Below are positions 24,999 through 35,230 of a stretch of 64,000 bases of DNA, in pieces. This DNA is from an uncultured Oscillospiraceae bacterium (GTDB taxonomy: Bacteria > Bacillota > Clostridia > Oscillospirales > Oscillospiraceae), in contig CAKUHU010000001.1 of NCBI GenBank assembly GCA_934659425.1, forward strand, positions 406,342-470,341, in the 5' to 3' direction. Below the pieces are notes generated by a model. It was not told the DNA's origin and made no database searches. It saw nothing but the letters and a program-made list of their open reading frames with translations. Made by a program: the position numbers and the translations under genes. The first letter of the stretch is position 1; each line of letters starts with the position of its first letter.

Positions 24999-26315
24999 TT
25001 AATTCTGCCCCGCCTGTGCCGCCGAAACGGTTTTCCGGGCAGTGGGAAGATAGGGATAGAGGGTATCCACCCGGAGGGAGCTGGTAGTATTCATGACGAG
25101 AATGATGTCCGGCTCCAGCCAGTCGATAAACTTCATCATCGCATCCTGATCGCCGTTAAAATTTCGGGGATCGATGGCCATAAGCTCTGAGGAGGCCAGA
25201 GAGAGAAAGGGGGTCAGGGCACAGCCGAAGGAATCCCGGAGGATCAAGATCCGTTTGCCGCTGGGGTTGTTGAGGTTGACTGCCCGGGAGAGGAGATAGT
25301 CATCCCCGGCATAGATGGTGTAGAGATTATTGTTGTAATAATCTATCTCGTTCAGACGCTCCGGGAAAAGGAGACTGGTGGCAAAGGGGCCCTCCCGCTC
25401 GATGCCGGTGAGGGGGACGGTATAGGTAAAAGCGGTGGAAAATTGGGGAGACCAGAGCTCAAAATCATCCAGTCCAGCATAGAGGGAACCCACCCGGCGG
25501 CCCTGGCTGCCCAGAAAAATATCCTCAAAGGAAATGCGCTGGAAGGAGTCAGGATCGGTCCACTCCCGGTCGATCTCAAACTGATAGTCCTCCTTGAGTT
25601 TTTCGCAGATGGCCTGATAGCCCAAGAAGGCCCCAGCAGGCGTCCAGTGGTGGTCTGTGTGGAAAAAGAAGGTGCCCACACAGTCCGGGTCGGTCTCCGA
25701 CGCCTTCTGAAAGAGGGGGCGCAGATCCAAGGTGTCTACCCCGCCGGATTGAAGAAGGGAGAGAAACTGGTCAGCCTCCGCGTTGGAATAATCTTCTATG
25801 CCGGAGGGGAGCTGGGCCGCGTTCAGCTTGGAGGGGGCCTGGATATAGAGGAGGGGCACGCTGTATTCCCGCTCTACCCGCTGGGCAAAGGAGAGCATTT
25901 CCTGCGCACGGGTGGTCATGTCCACTTGCTCGGGCTCCAAGCTGGCGAAGGTGAGGACACTGTCCGTGAGCTTTACCACGGTATACTGGGGGTCCACATC
26001 CTCCACGACCCGGCGGCCCAAAAGCCGCTGGACGCCGCCGTAGAGTTCGATGAAGGTGTGGTTTCGATCTAAGAGTTCGTTGATGGCGGGCTCGGAGCCC
26101 TCAATGAATTGCGGGAGGGAGGTCTCTTCGCCGGACTTCAAAGGAACAGGGGCGCCGTCGTCCGGGGAGACGGTCTGTGTCTCCTTGGCCTCAGCTTCTC
26201 CGGCATCCGGGAAGCCGGAGTGCTTTGGAATCATCCCAAAGCACAAAAAGACCACTGCGGCCAACAGTCCGAAGAGGAAAAGAACTGCGGTACACGTATT
26301 GCGGCGGGCAGACAT
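24999..26315 (-). CDS. DHHW/AlgX-like SGNH-fold protein, partner of the MBOAT acyltransferase
   Basis: 438 residues with an N-terminal anchor helix ('CTAVLFLFGLLAAVVFLCFG') and an extracellular SGNH-hydrolase-like domain. The family motifs are 'FFHTDHHWTPAGAFLGYQAI' (catalytic Asp-His) and 'KRILILRDSFGCALTPFLSL' (nucleophile Ser). Such proteins take acyl groups passed across the membrane by an MBOAT partner and place them on a surface polysaccharide, as AlgJ/AlgX do with AlgI. It begins 31 bases after the MBOAT stop, so the two form an operon. The acceptor polymer is unknown. Confidence 0.85.
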   Translation of the reverse strand: MSARRNTCTAVLFLFGLLAAVVFLCFGMIPKHSGFPDAGEAEAKETQTVSPDDGAPVPLKSGEETSLPQFIEGSEPAINELLDRNHTFIELYGGVQRLLGRRVVEDVDPQYTVVKLTDSVLTFASLEPEQVDMTTRAQEMLSFAQRVEREYSVPLLYIQAPSKLNAAQLPSGIEDYSNAEADQFLSLLQSGGVDTLDLRPLFQKASETDPDCVGTFFFHTDHHWTPAGAFLGYQAICEKLKEDYQFEIDREWTDPDSFQRISFEDIFLGSQGRRVGSLYAGLDDFELWSPQFSTAFTYTVPLTGIEREGPFATSLLFPERLNEIDYYNNNLYTIYAGDDYLLSRAVNLNNPSGKRILILRDSFGCALTPFLSLASSELMAIDPRNFNGDQDAMMKFIDWLEPDIILVMNTTSSLRVDTLYPYLPTARKTVSAAQAGQN

Positions 26316-26346
26316 GACACACCTCCTTTCAAGGGATCGGGCTGGG

Positions 26347-27780
26347 TCAGAAACGGAAATAGATAAAGGGGTTGTAGGTGCCCTTTACCAAATAGGCCGC
26401 GGACAGTATCCCTACGGACGCAAGAATGACAGCGTACAGAAGGTCCCACAATAGGGAGATGTCGCAGTCCAGGGGATGGAAAGCGTCCAGCTTTTTCTGC
26501 AGCCAAGGGGCGAAGGGAAAAGAAAAGAGGAGGGCCAGGATCAGAATGACGGCGTTTTCCCGGAGATAAAGGCCGCAAATTAGGTCGGTCCCTCCGGCCC
26601 CCTGGAGACCCAGCATGGTGAGAAGGAAGCTGCCGGCATAGCTCAGGGTGTCTGAGCGGAAGAGCATCCAGAGGAAGTTTACAGCCAAAAGGGTGTAAAG
26701 CCGCTGGAAAAATGCCGGCCAGTGCTGGGCAAAGACGTGAAATTTTTCGAGATACAAAAGGACGAAATAGAAAAGCCCCCACAGCAGGAAAGTCCAGTTG
26801 GCCCCGTGCCAAAGGCCGGTGAGGAGCCACACTACAAAGAGGTTGCGGATATGCCGGCGCCGATCCACCCGATTCCCGCCCAGGGGGATATAGAGATAAT
26901 CCCGGAACCAGGTGGACAGGGAGATGTGCCATCGGCGCCAAAAGCCGGCAATCGTGCGGGAGGCATAGGGGTAGTCAAAGTTCTCTAAAAAATGGAAGCC
27001 GAACATTTTCCCCAGGCCGATGGCCATATCGGAATAACCGGAAAAATCGTAATAGATCTGAAAGGTGTAGCACAGCGATCCCAGCCAAGCCATGGGAGTG
27101 GACAGGGTGGCTGGATCGGCGGCAAAGACCCTGTCGACAATCACAGCCACCTGATTGGCAATGAGGACCTTTTTGCCCAGACCGATGAGAAAACGAGTGC
27201 ATCCGCTGGAAAAATCGGCCCAGGTCTCCCGGCGGCCATTGATCTGGTGGGCAACGGTGGTGTATTTTACGATGGGTCCGGCGATCAGCTGGGGGAAAAA
27301 GGAGATGTAAAGCCCCAATGCCAGAGGAGAGCGCTGGACCTCCGCCTTGCCTAAGGCCACATCCAGCACATAGCTGAGGGCCTGGAAGGTAAAAAAGGAG
27401 ATGCCGATGGGCAGGTCAATGATGGGGACAATGAGGCCCAGTCCCAGGCTATTGAGAGACTCCAGGGCAAAGACGAGGTATTTGAAGAAAAATAACACCG
27501 CCAAGTTGCAGGCGACCGCCGCTGTCACGGGGGCAGTGAGGTGACGGCGCTGGAATTTCCACCGGTGGACCCACCGGCCAAAGCAGTAGTTCATGAGGAT
27601 GGACAGGACCATCACCGGAAGAAAACGGTACTCTCCCCAGGCATAAAAGATCAGGGATGCCAGAAGCAGAAAATTGTTTTGTGCTTTTCGCATTCCCCGG
27701 AGAGGGATGTAGTACACGGCCAATACCGCTGGGAGAAAGGCGAAGAGGAAGACTGAGCTGGAAAAAAGCATGGAGGGCAC
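26347..27780 (-). CDS. MBOAT family membrane O-acyltransferase (AlgI/DltB-like)
   Basis: 477 residues with ten or more membrane helices. Family features: 'FFTFQALSYVLDVALGKAEV', 'LGLYISFFPQLIAGPIVKYT', 'FSGYSDMAIGLGKMFGFHFL', 'NFDYPYASRTIAGFWRRWHI', 'LSTWFRDYLYIPLGGNRVDR' and the catalytic His in 'LLTGLWHGANWTFLLWGLFY'. It moves acetyl groups across the membrane for the DHHW protein encoded just downstream. Together they are a surface polysaccharide acetylation pair. Confidence 0.93.
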   Translation of the reverse strand: MPSMLFSSSVFLFAFLPAVLAVYYIPLRGMRKAQNNFLLLASLIFYAWGEYRFLPVMVLSILMNYCFGRWVHRWKFQRRHLTAPVTAAVACNLAVLFFFKYLVFALESLNSLGLGLIVPIIDLPIGISFFTFQALSYVLDVALGKAEVQRSPLALGLYISFFPQLIAGPIVKYTTVAHQINGRRETWADFSSGCTRFLIGLGKKVLIANQVAVIVDRVFAADPATLSTPMAWLGSLCYTFQIYYDFSGYSDMAIGLGKMFGFHFLENFDYPYASRTIAGFWRRWHISLSTWFRDYLYIPLGGNRVDRRRHIRNLFVVWLLTGLWHGANWTFLLWGLFYFVLLYLEKFHVFAQHWPAFFQRLYTLLAVNFLWMLFRSDTLSYAGSFLLTMLGLQGAGGTDLICGLYLRENAVILILALLFSFPFAPWLQKKLDAFHPLDCDISLLWDLLYAVILASVGILSAAYLVKGTYNPFIYFRF

Positions 27781-27912
27781 CCCCTATCTTACATAGAGAT
27801 GCAAAAACGGCGGAGAAGAGCTGAAGGAATGAAGGCCGCGCAGGATGTCAAGCCCGCAAGGGGAAGCTGGGTGCGGGTTTTTCCGTACCCTTCTTCACTT
27901 AAAAAGAGCAAC

Positions 27913-28980
27913 TCAGGCGAGCCATCGTCCCAGGAAAGGGATCTTGGAGATGAGCCAAGCCACGGCGAAGGCGCACAGGAACACCACGGCGGAGAGGACA
28001 GGGACAGATAACGCCGGAGAGAAGGAGAGCGTGGTGATGCCGAAAGAGCGCAGGAGCATGATAAAAAGGTCGTGGACCAGATAGATTCCAAAAGAGACAC
28101 GGGCCACACCGGATAACCGCTGGCGGCGGGACCGCTCTTCACTGACACCCAGCACGTACCGGAAAAGGACAACGACTGCGATGGAAAAGGCGGCCACGTT
28201 GGGGGAGAAGTAGCCATATAAGGTGTCCGCCAGCCCTCCGGCATGGCGGGAGAGGACAGCCGTACCCCATACGGTGACAATGGCGCCCAGCACCCCTAAG
28301 ATATAGATGACAGCCTCCGTCAGCCTGCCAATGGTATAAGCCCGGAGATAGTATCCCGCCACATAGTAGCCCACATAGCCCATGACCAGCTGTATGTTCA
28401 GCCGGGTGTACCAAACCTGCAAAACAGCGGTGGCGTTGGGCCAGAGCTGAAAGGAGATGGGGAGCAGGGAGGCAAAAAGAAAGGCCAGGATGAAGAAATA
28501 GTGGAGTTCCCCGCGGCTGGCGCCCTTGCAGAAGGCGCGAAGGATGGGGGTCACCAGATAGAGCCCTAAGATCATATAGAGGAACCAAAGGTGATAGTGG
28601 GTATTGCCCTTTAGAGTATCCAGCATGGCCGTCCAAAGTCCATGGACAGAGAAGTCTCCGGCTGCCCAGCAGCCGGCCAGGGCATATACCGTGCCCCAGA
28701 ACATGAGGCATACCAATATTCTCAAGGCGTTGTGGAAGAGAAGTTTGGGCAGGGGGAGGGACCGGCCGGGATCCAGCATGAACATACCGGAGAGCATGAC
28801 AAAAACCGGTACACACCAGCGTACCAGTCCGTCATAGATGTTGAATATCTGCCAGTTTTGGGAGGTCACAGCTACGACGGCCATCTGGCTTCCCGCCAAA
28901 TGGAGCACGATGACCGCGATGGTGGCGAAGGTCCGCAGGAGATCGGCGTAGGCCAGCCGACCGTCGATTTTCCGGGCCAT
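27913..28980 (-). CDS. acyltransferase family 3 membrane protein (OafA/WecH-like)
   Basis: 355 residues from the ATG at 28980 with GAGAGGAAG before it. Ten predicted membrane helices. The start 'RLAYADLLRTFATIAVIVLH' holds the R-x10-H motif of acyltransferase-3 proteins, which acetylate cell-surface sugars. Later 'YHLWFLYMILGLYLVTPILR' is also typical. Its ATG overlaps the stop of the glyoxalase-fold gene (TAATG). The substrate is unknown; a second acyl-transfer system lies next to it. Confidence 0.88.
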   Translation of the reverse strand: MARKIDGRLAYADLLRTFATIAVIVLHLAGSQMAVVAVTSQNWQIFNIYDGLVRWCVPVFVMLSGMFMLDPGRSLPLPKLLFHNALRILVCLMFWGTVYALAGCWAAGDFSVHGLWTAMLDTLKGNTHYHLWFLYMILGLYLVTPILRAFCKGASRGELHYFFILAFLFASLLPISFQLWPNATAVLQVWYTRLNIQLVMGYVGYYVAGYYLRAYTIGRLTEAVIYILGVLGAIVTVWGTAVLSRHAGGLADTLYGYFSPNVAAFSIAVVVLFRYVLGVSEERSRRQRLSGVARVSFGIYLVHDLFIMLLRSFGITTLSFSPALSVPVLSAVVFLCAFAVAWLISKIPFLGRWLA

Positions 28981-29354
28981 TACTTCCTCTCCGGGATGAT
29001 TTCGATCCAATAGCCGTCGGGATCTTCGATGAAATAGACGCCCATAGCATCGTTTTCAAAACAGATGCAGCCCATGGCCTGGTGTTTGGCGTGGGCGGCG
29101 GCCATATCGGCTACGGAGAAGGCCAGATGGAATTCCCCCTCCCCCAGGTCATAGGGCTCGGTGCGGGAAGAGAGCCAGGTCAGTTCCAGAGAGAAGGGGG
29201 AGTGCCCATCACCCAAAAAGACCAGCTTGAAGGGACCGGACACATTCTCTCCGTTTTTTTCCCGGACAACCTCCAGTCCCAGGGCATCCCGATAGAAGGC
29301 AAGAGACCTGTCCAAGTCTAAAACATTGAAGTTGAAATGGTTGAAAGAAAACAT
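28980..29354 (-). CDS. VOC family (glyoxalase-fold) protein
   Basis: 124 residues from the ATG at 29354 (GGAAGG upstream). A single glyoxalase/bleomycin-resistance fold: 'NHFNFNVLDLDRSLAFYRDA', 'LGLEVVREK', 'FSLELTWLSSRTEPYDLGEG', 'EFHLAFSVADMAAAHAKHQA' and 'VYFIEDPDGYWIEIIPER' with the metal-ligand His and Glu positions of glyoxalase I. Possibly a lactoylglutathione lyase-like enzyme, but Clostridia commonly lack glutathione, so the substrate is open. It is coupled to the acyltransferase gene. Confidence 0.85.
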   Translation of the reverse strand: MFSFNHFNFNVLDLDRSLAFYRDALGLEVVREKNGENVSGPFKLVFLGDGHSPFSLELTWLSSRTEPYDLGEGEFHLAFSVADMAAAHAKHQAMGCICFENDAMGVYFIEDPDGYWIEIIPERK

Positions 29355-29443
29355 AGGGCTTCCTTCCTTTCCAGGAAATTTTGCATTTATTCTATCACGA
29401 ATGGAGAAAAGTGGCAAGAGAGAAGCGGCTCGCCCCAAGGGGA

Positions 29444-30739
29444 TCACTCTATGATGCCCGCCAGCCCCCCAGCAGCGATCCCAGTGATGTGGACAGATAC
29501 CTCAACATTATGTAAATTAAGCTCTGATTTTGTCTGAACGTCCACATAATTGGGGGCATGTCCCCGCCAAAAACCGTTTTTCTCTTCTTCAAAGAGGACG
29601 GGAAGGCTCTGGCCTATCCAGCTCTGGAGATAGGTGTGCTTGAGCTCCTCGGCCACCTGGGAGGCCCGGCGGACCCGCTCCTCCTTGACCGCTTTGGGCA
29701 CCTGGTTGGGCATGGTATCTGCCCGGGTGCCGGAGCGGCGGGAGTAGGGGAAGATGTGGATGGCAGAAAAGGCGCACTGGCGGAGGAAGCTCAGGGTGGA
29801 GAGAAATTCCTCTTCCGTCTCTCCAGGGAAGCCGACGATGAGATCGGTGGTCACTCCGGGACGGTCAAACCAGGTCCGCAGCAGTTCCACGCTCTCGGTA
29901 TACCGCTGGGTGGTATACTGTCGGTTCATCCGCTTCAGCGTGGCGTCACATCCGGATTGGAGAGAGAGGTGGAAGTGGGGGCAGATATTCTGCAGCTGGG
30001 AGGTGCGCCGGCAAAAATCCTCGGTCACCGTCCGGGGTTCCAGGCTCCCCAGCCGGATACGGCAGCTGGGGGCGGCGGCACAGACGGCCTCCAACAGATC
30101 AGTGAGCTGGGGGCCGTCCCTCCACTCCTGACCCCAGGAGGAGATCTCGATGCCGGTGAGCACCAGCTCCTTGTATCCCTCTTCAGACAGCCGCCTGGCT
30201 TCCTCGGCCGCCCGCTCCAGGGGGAGGGAGCGCACCGGGCCCCGGGCATAGGGGATGACGCAGTACGAACAAAAGCTGACGCAGCCATCCTCTATTTTGA
30301 GCATGGCCCGGGTCCGGCCCTCCAACCCTCCGGCGGGGAGATCTTCAAATGTCCGGGCCGACATGATGTTGCAGACGGTCATCAGGGGGGCCTGCTGGCG
30401 CTGGACGGCCAACCGCTCCAGACTGTCCAGGAAGGCCATTCGCTGGTCGGTGCCGGCGATCAGGTCCACCTCCAGTTGGGCCACCGCCTGGGGCTCCGTT
30501 TGTGCATAGCAGCCGCATACGCCCACCACGGCATCCGGGTTTTGCTTCCGGCAGCGGCGGATGATCTGCCTGGATTTGTGGCCGCTGACGGCAGTGACAG
30601 CACAGGTGTTGACGATATAGGCGTCAGCCTGTTCCTCAAAGGGGACCAGGGTGTGGCCGCGGCGGCGCAGCTCCGTCTCCAAGGCCTGGGTCTCATATTG
30701 GTTGACCTTGCATCCCAAGGTATAGATGGCGATTTTCAT
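29444..30739 (-). CDS. mtaB: tRNA t6A37 methylthiotransferase MtaB
   Basis: 431 residues. Radical-SAM methylthiotransferase that converts t6A to ms2t6A at position 37. N-terminal UPF0004 domain with three Cys for an auxiliary cluster ('TLGCKVNQYE', 'YIVNTCAVTAVSGHKSRQII', 'VVGVCGCYAQ'), the radical-SAM motif 'CVSFCSYC', and a C-terminal TRAM domain ('LPVLFEEEKNGFWRGHAPNY'). The length and lack of extra domains fit MtaB rather than MiaB or RimO. The start is ATG at 30739. Confidence 0.93.
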   Translation of the reverse strand: MKIAIYTLGCKVNQYETQALETELRRRGHTLVPFEEQADAYIVNTCAVTAVSGHKSRQIIRRCRKQNPDAVVGVCGCYAQTEPQAVAQLEVDLIAGTDQRMAFLDSLERLAVQRQQAPLMTVCNIMSARTFEDLPAGGLEGRTRAMLKIEDGCVSFCSYCVIPYARGPVRSLPLERAAEEARRLSEEGYKELVLTGIEISSWGQEWRDGPQLTDLLEAVCAAAPSCRIRLGSLEPRTVTEDFCRRTSQLQNICPHFHLSLQSGCDATLKRMNRQYTTQRYTESVELLRTWFDRPGVTTDLIVGFPGETEEEFLSTLSFLRQCAFSAIHIFPYSRRSGTRADTMPNQVPKAVKEERVRRASQVAEELKHTYLQSWIGQSLPVLFEEEKNGFWRGHAPNYVDVQTKSELNLHNVEVSVHITGIAAGGLAGIIE

Positions 30740-30780
30740 GGACGTTTCTCTCCCGGTGTAAATTCCCCAGCGGCTTTCTC

Positions 30781-30810
30781 TTGAAAGATGGGGATGTTAT
30801 AGTGTATAAT
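30781..30810 (+). promoter_or_regulatory. sigma-A promoter of the HD/NUDIX run
   Basis: TTGAAA (30781-30786), 18 bases, TATAAT (30805-30810), 65 bases before the HD gene. Divergent from mtaB. Confidence 0.6.
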
Positions 30811-30875
30811 TGTGCCTACCATATTATAAAAGAGAAATCGGCGTTCGTCCAGAGGAAAACGCCGTGGGAGGCGCT

Positions 30876-31454
30876 ATGGCCTATCATTTTTTTGCCCTGC
30901 TGTCCCGGATGCAGTATATCGACCGTTGGGGACTGATGCGGAATACCCGCACGGAGAATATCCAAGAGCACTCCCACATGGTGGCGGTGCTGGCCCACGC
31001 TCTGGCCGTCATAGGGCAGAAGAAATTCGACTCTGCGGTGGACCCGGGGGAGGCGGCCATTGCTGGACTTTACCATGACGCACCGGAGATTTTGACCGGG
31101 GATCTGCCGACACCTGTCAAATATGACAATCCCGCCATCCGGGAGGCATATAAGACGGTGGAGAGCGTGGCGGCGGACAAGCTGCTCTCCATGCTGCCGG
31201 AGGAGCTGCAAGAGGACTTTGCCCCCTATGTCCGGGAGGAGCATGAGCCGGAGCTGCTGGCTGTGGTGAAGGCGGCCGACAAGCTTGCCGCTTATCTCAA
31301 ATGTTTGGAGGAGCTGAAGGCGGGCAACGCTGAATTCAAGCTGGCGGCGGAGCAGATCCGGAGGATACTGGAGAAGATGGAACTACCCGCCCTCAGATAC
31401 TTTATGGCCGAATTCCTGCCTGGGTTCGAGCTGACCTTGGATGAGCTGCAATGA
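30876..31454 (+). CDS. HD-domain 5'-deoxynucleotidase (YfbR-like)
   Basis: 192 residues from the ATG at 30876 after GGGAGG. It hydrolyses deoxynucleoside monophosphates in the YfbR family. Motifs: 'QYIDRWGLMRNTRTENIQEH', 'SHMVAVLAHALAVIG', the HD pair in 'GLYHDAPEILTGDLPTPVKY' and the later 'VKAADKLAAYLKCLEE' Asp ligand. The stop overlaps the NUDIX start (ATGA). Confidence 0.9.
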   Translation: MAYHFFALLSRMQYIDRWGLMRNTRTENIQEHSHMVAVLAHALAVIGQKKFDSAVDPGEAAIAGLYHDAPEILTGDLPTPVKYDNPAIREAYKTVESVAADKLLSMLPEELQEDFAPYVREEHEPELLAVVKAADKLAAYLKCLEELKAGNAEFKLAAEQIRRILEKMELPALRYFMAEFLPGFELTLDELQ

Positions 31455-31900
31455 GCGAGCGGTTTCGGAGTTTTTCTGCTGTGTTTCCTGTCATTCTCCG
31501 GCGGCGGGAGGGCCGGGAGGAGATCTTACTCCTCCGCCGGGCCAACACAGGCTATTTTGATGGGTTGTGGGATTTCGCCGGCAGCGGCCATGTGGATGAG
31601 GGGGAAACGGCCAGCCAGGCGGTTTGCCGGGAGTGCGGCGAGGAACTGGGGATTCTGGTAAGGCCGGAGGACGTGTCCTTTCTCCATCTGACCCATTGGG
31701 TGGGGGAGACGATGACCTACTATGACCTCTATTTTCAAATAATGGCCTATGAAGGCGAGCCCGGGATCCGGGAGCCGGATAAGTGCTCAGAGCTGCGCTG
31801 GTTTTCGGTGGAGGCGCTGCCGGAAGATATGATCCCTGCCCGGAGGGTGGATATGGATCTATGGAGAAACGGAATCTTTTACAGTGAGACGATCGGATAA
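31451..31900 (+). CDS. NUDIX hydrolase
   Basis: 149 residues. Nudix box 'GHVDEGETASQAVCRECGEE' followed by 'LGI': G-x5-E-x7-R-E-x2-E-E-x-G is complete, so it is probably active on a nucleotide-type diphosphate. Coupled by a 4-base overlap to the HD nucleotidase, suggesting shared nucleotide-pool cleaning. Confidence 0.9.
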   Translation: MSERFRSFSAVFPVILRRREGREEILLLRRANTGYFDGLWDFAGSGHVDEGETASQAVCRECGEELGILVRPEDVSFLHLTHWVGETMTYYDLYFQIMAYEGEPGIREPDKCSELRWFSVEALPEDMIPARRVDMDLWRNGIFYSETIG

Positions 31901-31920
31901 ATCCATAAGGAGGTAATAGA

Positions 31921-32190
31921 ATGAGAGCAATCGTAACCGTGATCGGAAAGGACCAGGTGGGCATCATTGCCCGGGTCTGCTCCCTGCTGAGTGAGCAGGG
32001 AGTCAATGTGCTGGACATCAGCCAGACCATTTTGCAGGAGTATTTTACCATGATCATGCTGGTGGACACGGCGGGGTGCAAAATGCCCTTCGCCCAGTTG
32101 TCCGCCCTGCTGGAGAGTGAGGGAGAGGCCCGCGGGCTGGTGATCCATGTCCAGCGGGAGGATATTTTTAACGCCATGCACAGGATTTGA
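31921..32190 (+). CDS. ACT-domain protein (UPF0237)
   Basis: 89 residues, a single ACT domain: 'AIVTVIGKDQVGIIARVCSL', 'LSEQGVNVLDISQTILQEYF' and 'MIMLVDTAG'. AAGGAGG precedes the ATG. ACT domains bind small ligands, often amino acids. It is always beside the PFL/UPF0210 gene, as here 15 bases upstream, and is taken to be its regulatory partner. Confidence 0.92.
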   Translation: MRAIVTVIGKDQVGIIARVCSLLSEQGVNVLDISQTILQEYFTMIMLVDTAGCKMPFAQLSALLESEGEARGLVIHVQREDIFNAMHRI

Positions 32191-32205
32191 GGTGAGGGAC
32201 GAGCC

Positions 32206-33570
32206 ATGGCCATGTTCAATACGAGTGAAATTTTAGATACCATCCATATGATCGACCAGCAACACCTGGACGTACGTACCATCACCATGGGGGTGTCGCT
32301 GCTGGAATGTGCCGATCCCGATCCCAAAGCCGCCTGCAGAAAGATCTACGATAAGATCACCCGGTCGGCCAAGGACCTGGTTAAGGTGGGGGAAGACATC
32401 GAGGCGGAATTCGGTATTCCCATTGTCAACAAGCGGATCTCTGTTACCCCCATTTCTTTGGTGGCGGGCGCCTCAGAGACCGAGGATTATGTCCCCTTCG
32501 CGGCGGCTCTGGACAAGGCCCGCTCGGCCACAGGGGTCAACTTTATCGGCGGGTTCTCCGCCTTGGTGCAGAAGGGGATGACCCCTGCCGACATCAAGCT
32601 GATCCGCTCGATCCCCCAAGCGCTGGCGGAGACGGAGCTGGTGTGCGGTTCGGTGAATGTGGGCTCCACCAAGGCGGGCATCAATATGGACGCGGTGGCC
32701 CTCATGGGTCAGACGATCAAGGAGCTGGCCGGACGCACTGCCGACCAGTGCGGCTTCGGCTGCGCCAAGCTGGTGGTGTTCTGCAACGCAGTGGAGGACA
32801 ATCCCTTCATGGCGGGGGCTTTTCATGGGGTGTCCGAGCCTGACCGGGTCATCAATGTGGGAGTCTCCGGCCCCGGGGTGGTGTACCATGCCCTCCAGAG
32901 TGTGAAGGGGGCCAGCTTTGATGTGGTGGCCGAGACGGTGAAGAAAACCGCCTTCCGGATCACCCGCATGGGCCAGCTGGTGGCCCAGGAGGCCAGCCGC
33001 AGGCTGGGCGTCCCCTTCGGAATCGTGGATCTGTCTCTGGCCCCCACCCCGGCCATCGGGGACAGTGTGGCCCGGATCTTGGAGGAGATGGGACTGGAGG
33101 TCTGCGGCACCCACGGCACCACCGCTGCACTGGCCCTTTTGAACGACGCGGTGAAGAAGGGGGGGGTCATGGCCTCCTCCCATGTGGGAGGGCTGTCGGG
33201 GGCGTTCATCCCGGTCAGTGAGGATGAGGGGATGATCGCCGCGGCCTCCCGGGGAACGCTGTGCTTAGATAAGCTGGAGGCCATGACCTGCGTCTGCTCT
33301 GTGGGGCTGGATATGATCGCGGTCCCCGGAGATACCACTGCTGAGACCCTGTCTGCCATCATCGCAGACGAGGCGGCCATCGGCATGGTCAACTCCAAGA
33401 CCACGGCGGTGCGGCTTATTCCCGCCCCGGGCAAAAAAGTGGGGGATATGGTGGAGTTTGGCGGGCTTTTGGGCTCGGCTCCGGTGATACCCACTCATCC
33501 GGAATCCAGCGCCGGATTTATCTGTCGGGGCGGCCGTATCCCAGCGCCCATGCAGAGCTTGAAAAACTGA
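32206..33570 (+). CDS. PFL family protein (UPF0210/DUF711)
   Basis: 454 residues, full length. The family has a pyruvate-formate-lyase-like fold but no known activity. Recognisable segments: '[20 protein letters not shown]', '[16 protein letters not shown]', '[20 protein letters not shown]', '[20 protein letters not shown]', '[20 protein letters not shown]' and '[13 protein letters not shown]' at the end. Operon with the ACT protein, closed by a strong terminator. Confidence 0.93.
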   Translation: MAMFNTSEILDTIHMIDQQHLDVRTITMGVSLLECADPDPKAACRKIYDKITRSAKDLVKVGEDIEAEFGIPIVNKRISVTPISLVAGASETEDYVPFAAALDKARSATGVNFIGGFSALVQKGMTPADIKLIRSIPQALAETELVCGSVNVGSTKAGINMDAVALMGQTIKELAGRTADQCGFGCAKLVVFCNAVEDNPFMAGAFHGVSEPDRVINVGVSGPGVVYHALQSVKGASFDVVAETVKKTAFRITRMGQLVAQEASRRLGVPFGIVDLSLAPTPAIGDSVARILEEMGLEVCGTHGTTAALALLNDAVKKGGVMASSHVGGLSGAFIPVSEDEGMIAAASRGTLCLDKLEAMTCVCSVGLDMIAVPGDTTAETLSAIIADEAAIGMVNSKTTAVRLIPAPGKKVGDMVEFGGLLGSAPVIPTHPESSAGFICRGGRIPAPMQSLKN

Positions 33571-33581
33571 ATGGGGAAGGG

Positions 33582-33617
33582 AAGCCGGACCGGCGGCAGT
33601 GCCGGTCCGGCTTTTTA
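33582..33617 (+). terminator. rho-independent terminator after the PFL gene
   Basis: AAGCCGGACCGGC / GCCGGTCCGGCTT around GGCAGT, followed by Ts. Confidence 0.9.
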
Positions 33618-33783
33618 TTGGGAAGGGAGGACGCTGGATATGCTGCGGGGCAGTGAGCGGCGAAGCGACCGGGAGAGAAAATCCAAAAGGGAAGCAAAAA
33701 TCCCCATAAACCGCTTTCAAAATCTCCTTGGCTGGTATATATTAAATTTGACTTGGACAAGTTTTGCATAGGAGGTCATTTTG

Positions 33784-35118
33784 ATGCTCAATCTCGATCT
33801 TTCCAATGTGTCTCCATTTCTTCCCGGCGGCTGGCGTACTGGGCAGGAGCCCGGACTGAAAAGGGCTCATGATTATGTGATGAACGGCACCGGCGCCGGC
33901 GGCGGCTTCACCGGTTGGGTTCGGCTTCCCGCCGACTATGACAAGGAGGAGTTTGACCGTATCCAGAAGGCTGCGGCCAAGATCCGCGCCGATTCCAAGG
34001 CCCTGGTGGTGATCGGTATCGGCGGCTCCTACCTGGGGGCCCGGGCGGTCATTGAGGCCCTCACCTCCAACAATTATAATCTCACCCGAAAGGACAGCCC
34101 CGCCATCTACTTTGCCGGAAACGGCCTGTCCTCTGATGCCATGAGTGAGGTCATAGAACTGGTGAAGGACGTGGACTTTTCGGTGAACGTCATCTCCAAA
34201 TCGGGCACCACCACCGAGCCGGCAGTGGCCTTCCGCATCTTTAAGGATCTGTTGGAAGAGAAGTATGGCAGGGAGGGGGCCAAGGCCCGCATCTATGCCA
34301 CCACCGATGCCAAGCGGGGTGCCCTGAAGGGCCTGGCGGATCGGGAGGGGTACGAGAAATTTGTGGTTCCCGACGCCGTCGGCGGCCGCTATTCCGTCTT
34401 GACTGCGGTGGGGCTGCTGCCCATTGCGGTGGCCGGCATCGACATTTCCAAGCTGATGGATGGCGCCAGGGAGGAGATGGAGCTCCTCTCCAAACCCGGC
34501 ATGGATAATCCTGCCTGGCAGTATGCTGCTGCCCGCCACGCCCTCTACCAGTCGGGCAAAAAGGTGGAGATCCTGGCAGGCTATGAGCCCTCTTTCCGTT
34601 TCTTTGGCGAGTGGTGGAAGCAGCTCTTCGGAGAGAGCGAGGGGAAGCAGGGGAAGGGCCTGTTCCCGGCCAGTGTGGAATTTACCGCCGATCTCCACTC
34701 CATGGGCCAATATATCCAGCAGGGAGAACGGCTCATGATCGAGACGGTGGTCCGCTTTGACTCTGCCCGCACAAAGATCACCATTCCGGATGACCCGGAG
34801 AACGTGGATGGGCTGAATTTTCTCTCGGGCAGCGCTCTGACCTTCGTGGCGGAGCAGGCCATGCGGGGCACTATCCTGGCCCACGTGGACGGCGGAGTGC
34901 CCAACATCCTGATCGGCGTCCCTGCCCGAGATGAGCGGTGCCTGGGAGCTCTGATTTACTTTTTCGAGTTTGCCTGCGGCATCAGCGGTTATCTGTTGGA
35001 GGTCAATCCCTTTGACCAGCCCGGGGTGGAGGCATATAAGAACAATATGTATGCCCTGCTGGGCAAGCCGGGGTATGAGAAGCAGAGGGCGGAATTGGAA
35101 AAGAGATTGGAAAGCTAA
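33784..35118 (+). CDS. pgi: glucose-6-phosphate isomerase
   Basis: 444 residues, the short Firmicutes form. It interconverts glucose-6-P and fructose-6-P. Motifs: '[20 protein letters not shown]', '[20 protein letters not shown]', '[20 protein letters not shown]' and '[20 protein letters not shown]' (catalytic Lys). The ATG at 33784 follows TAGGAGG; a TTG one codon earlier is in frame. It stands alone. Confidence 0.97.
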   Translation: MLNLDLSNVSPFLPGGWRTGQEPGLKRAHDYVMNGTGAGGGFTGWVRLPADYDKEEFDRIQKAAAKIRADSKALVVIGIGGSYLGARAVIEALTSNNYNLTRKDSPAIYFAGNGLSSDAMSEVIELVKDVDFSVNVISKSGTTTEPAVAFRIFKDLLEEKYGREGAKARIYATTDAKRGALKGLADREGYEKFVVPDAVGGRYSVLTAVGLLPIAVAGIDISKLMDGAREEMELLSKPGMDNPAWQYAAARHALYQSGKKVEILAGYEPSFRFFGEWWKQLFGESEGKQGKGLFPASVEFTADLHSMGQYIQQGERLMIETVVRFDSARTKITIPDDPENVDGLNFLSGSALTFVAEQAMRGTILAHVDGGVPNILIGVPARDERCLGALIYFFEFACGISGYLLEVNPFDQPGVEAYKNNMYALLGKPGYEKQRAELEKRLES

Positions 35119-35230
35119 AAAACATTTTAGTGAAATTACACAAAGCGGTTGCAATCCTGTCGGAAAAATGATACTATAATGCCATGGACCGGAGAACTCC
35201 TCCGGTGGACAAAGTGAAGGAGTGATAATT

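Noticed and set aside
29558..30784. 408-residue plus-strand frame opposite mtaB
   Set aside because: Shadow of mtaB: Gly/His/Asp-rich composition typical of the reverse strand.
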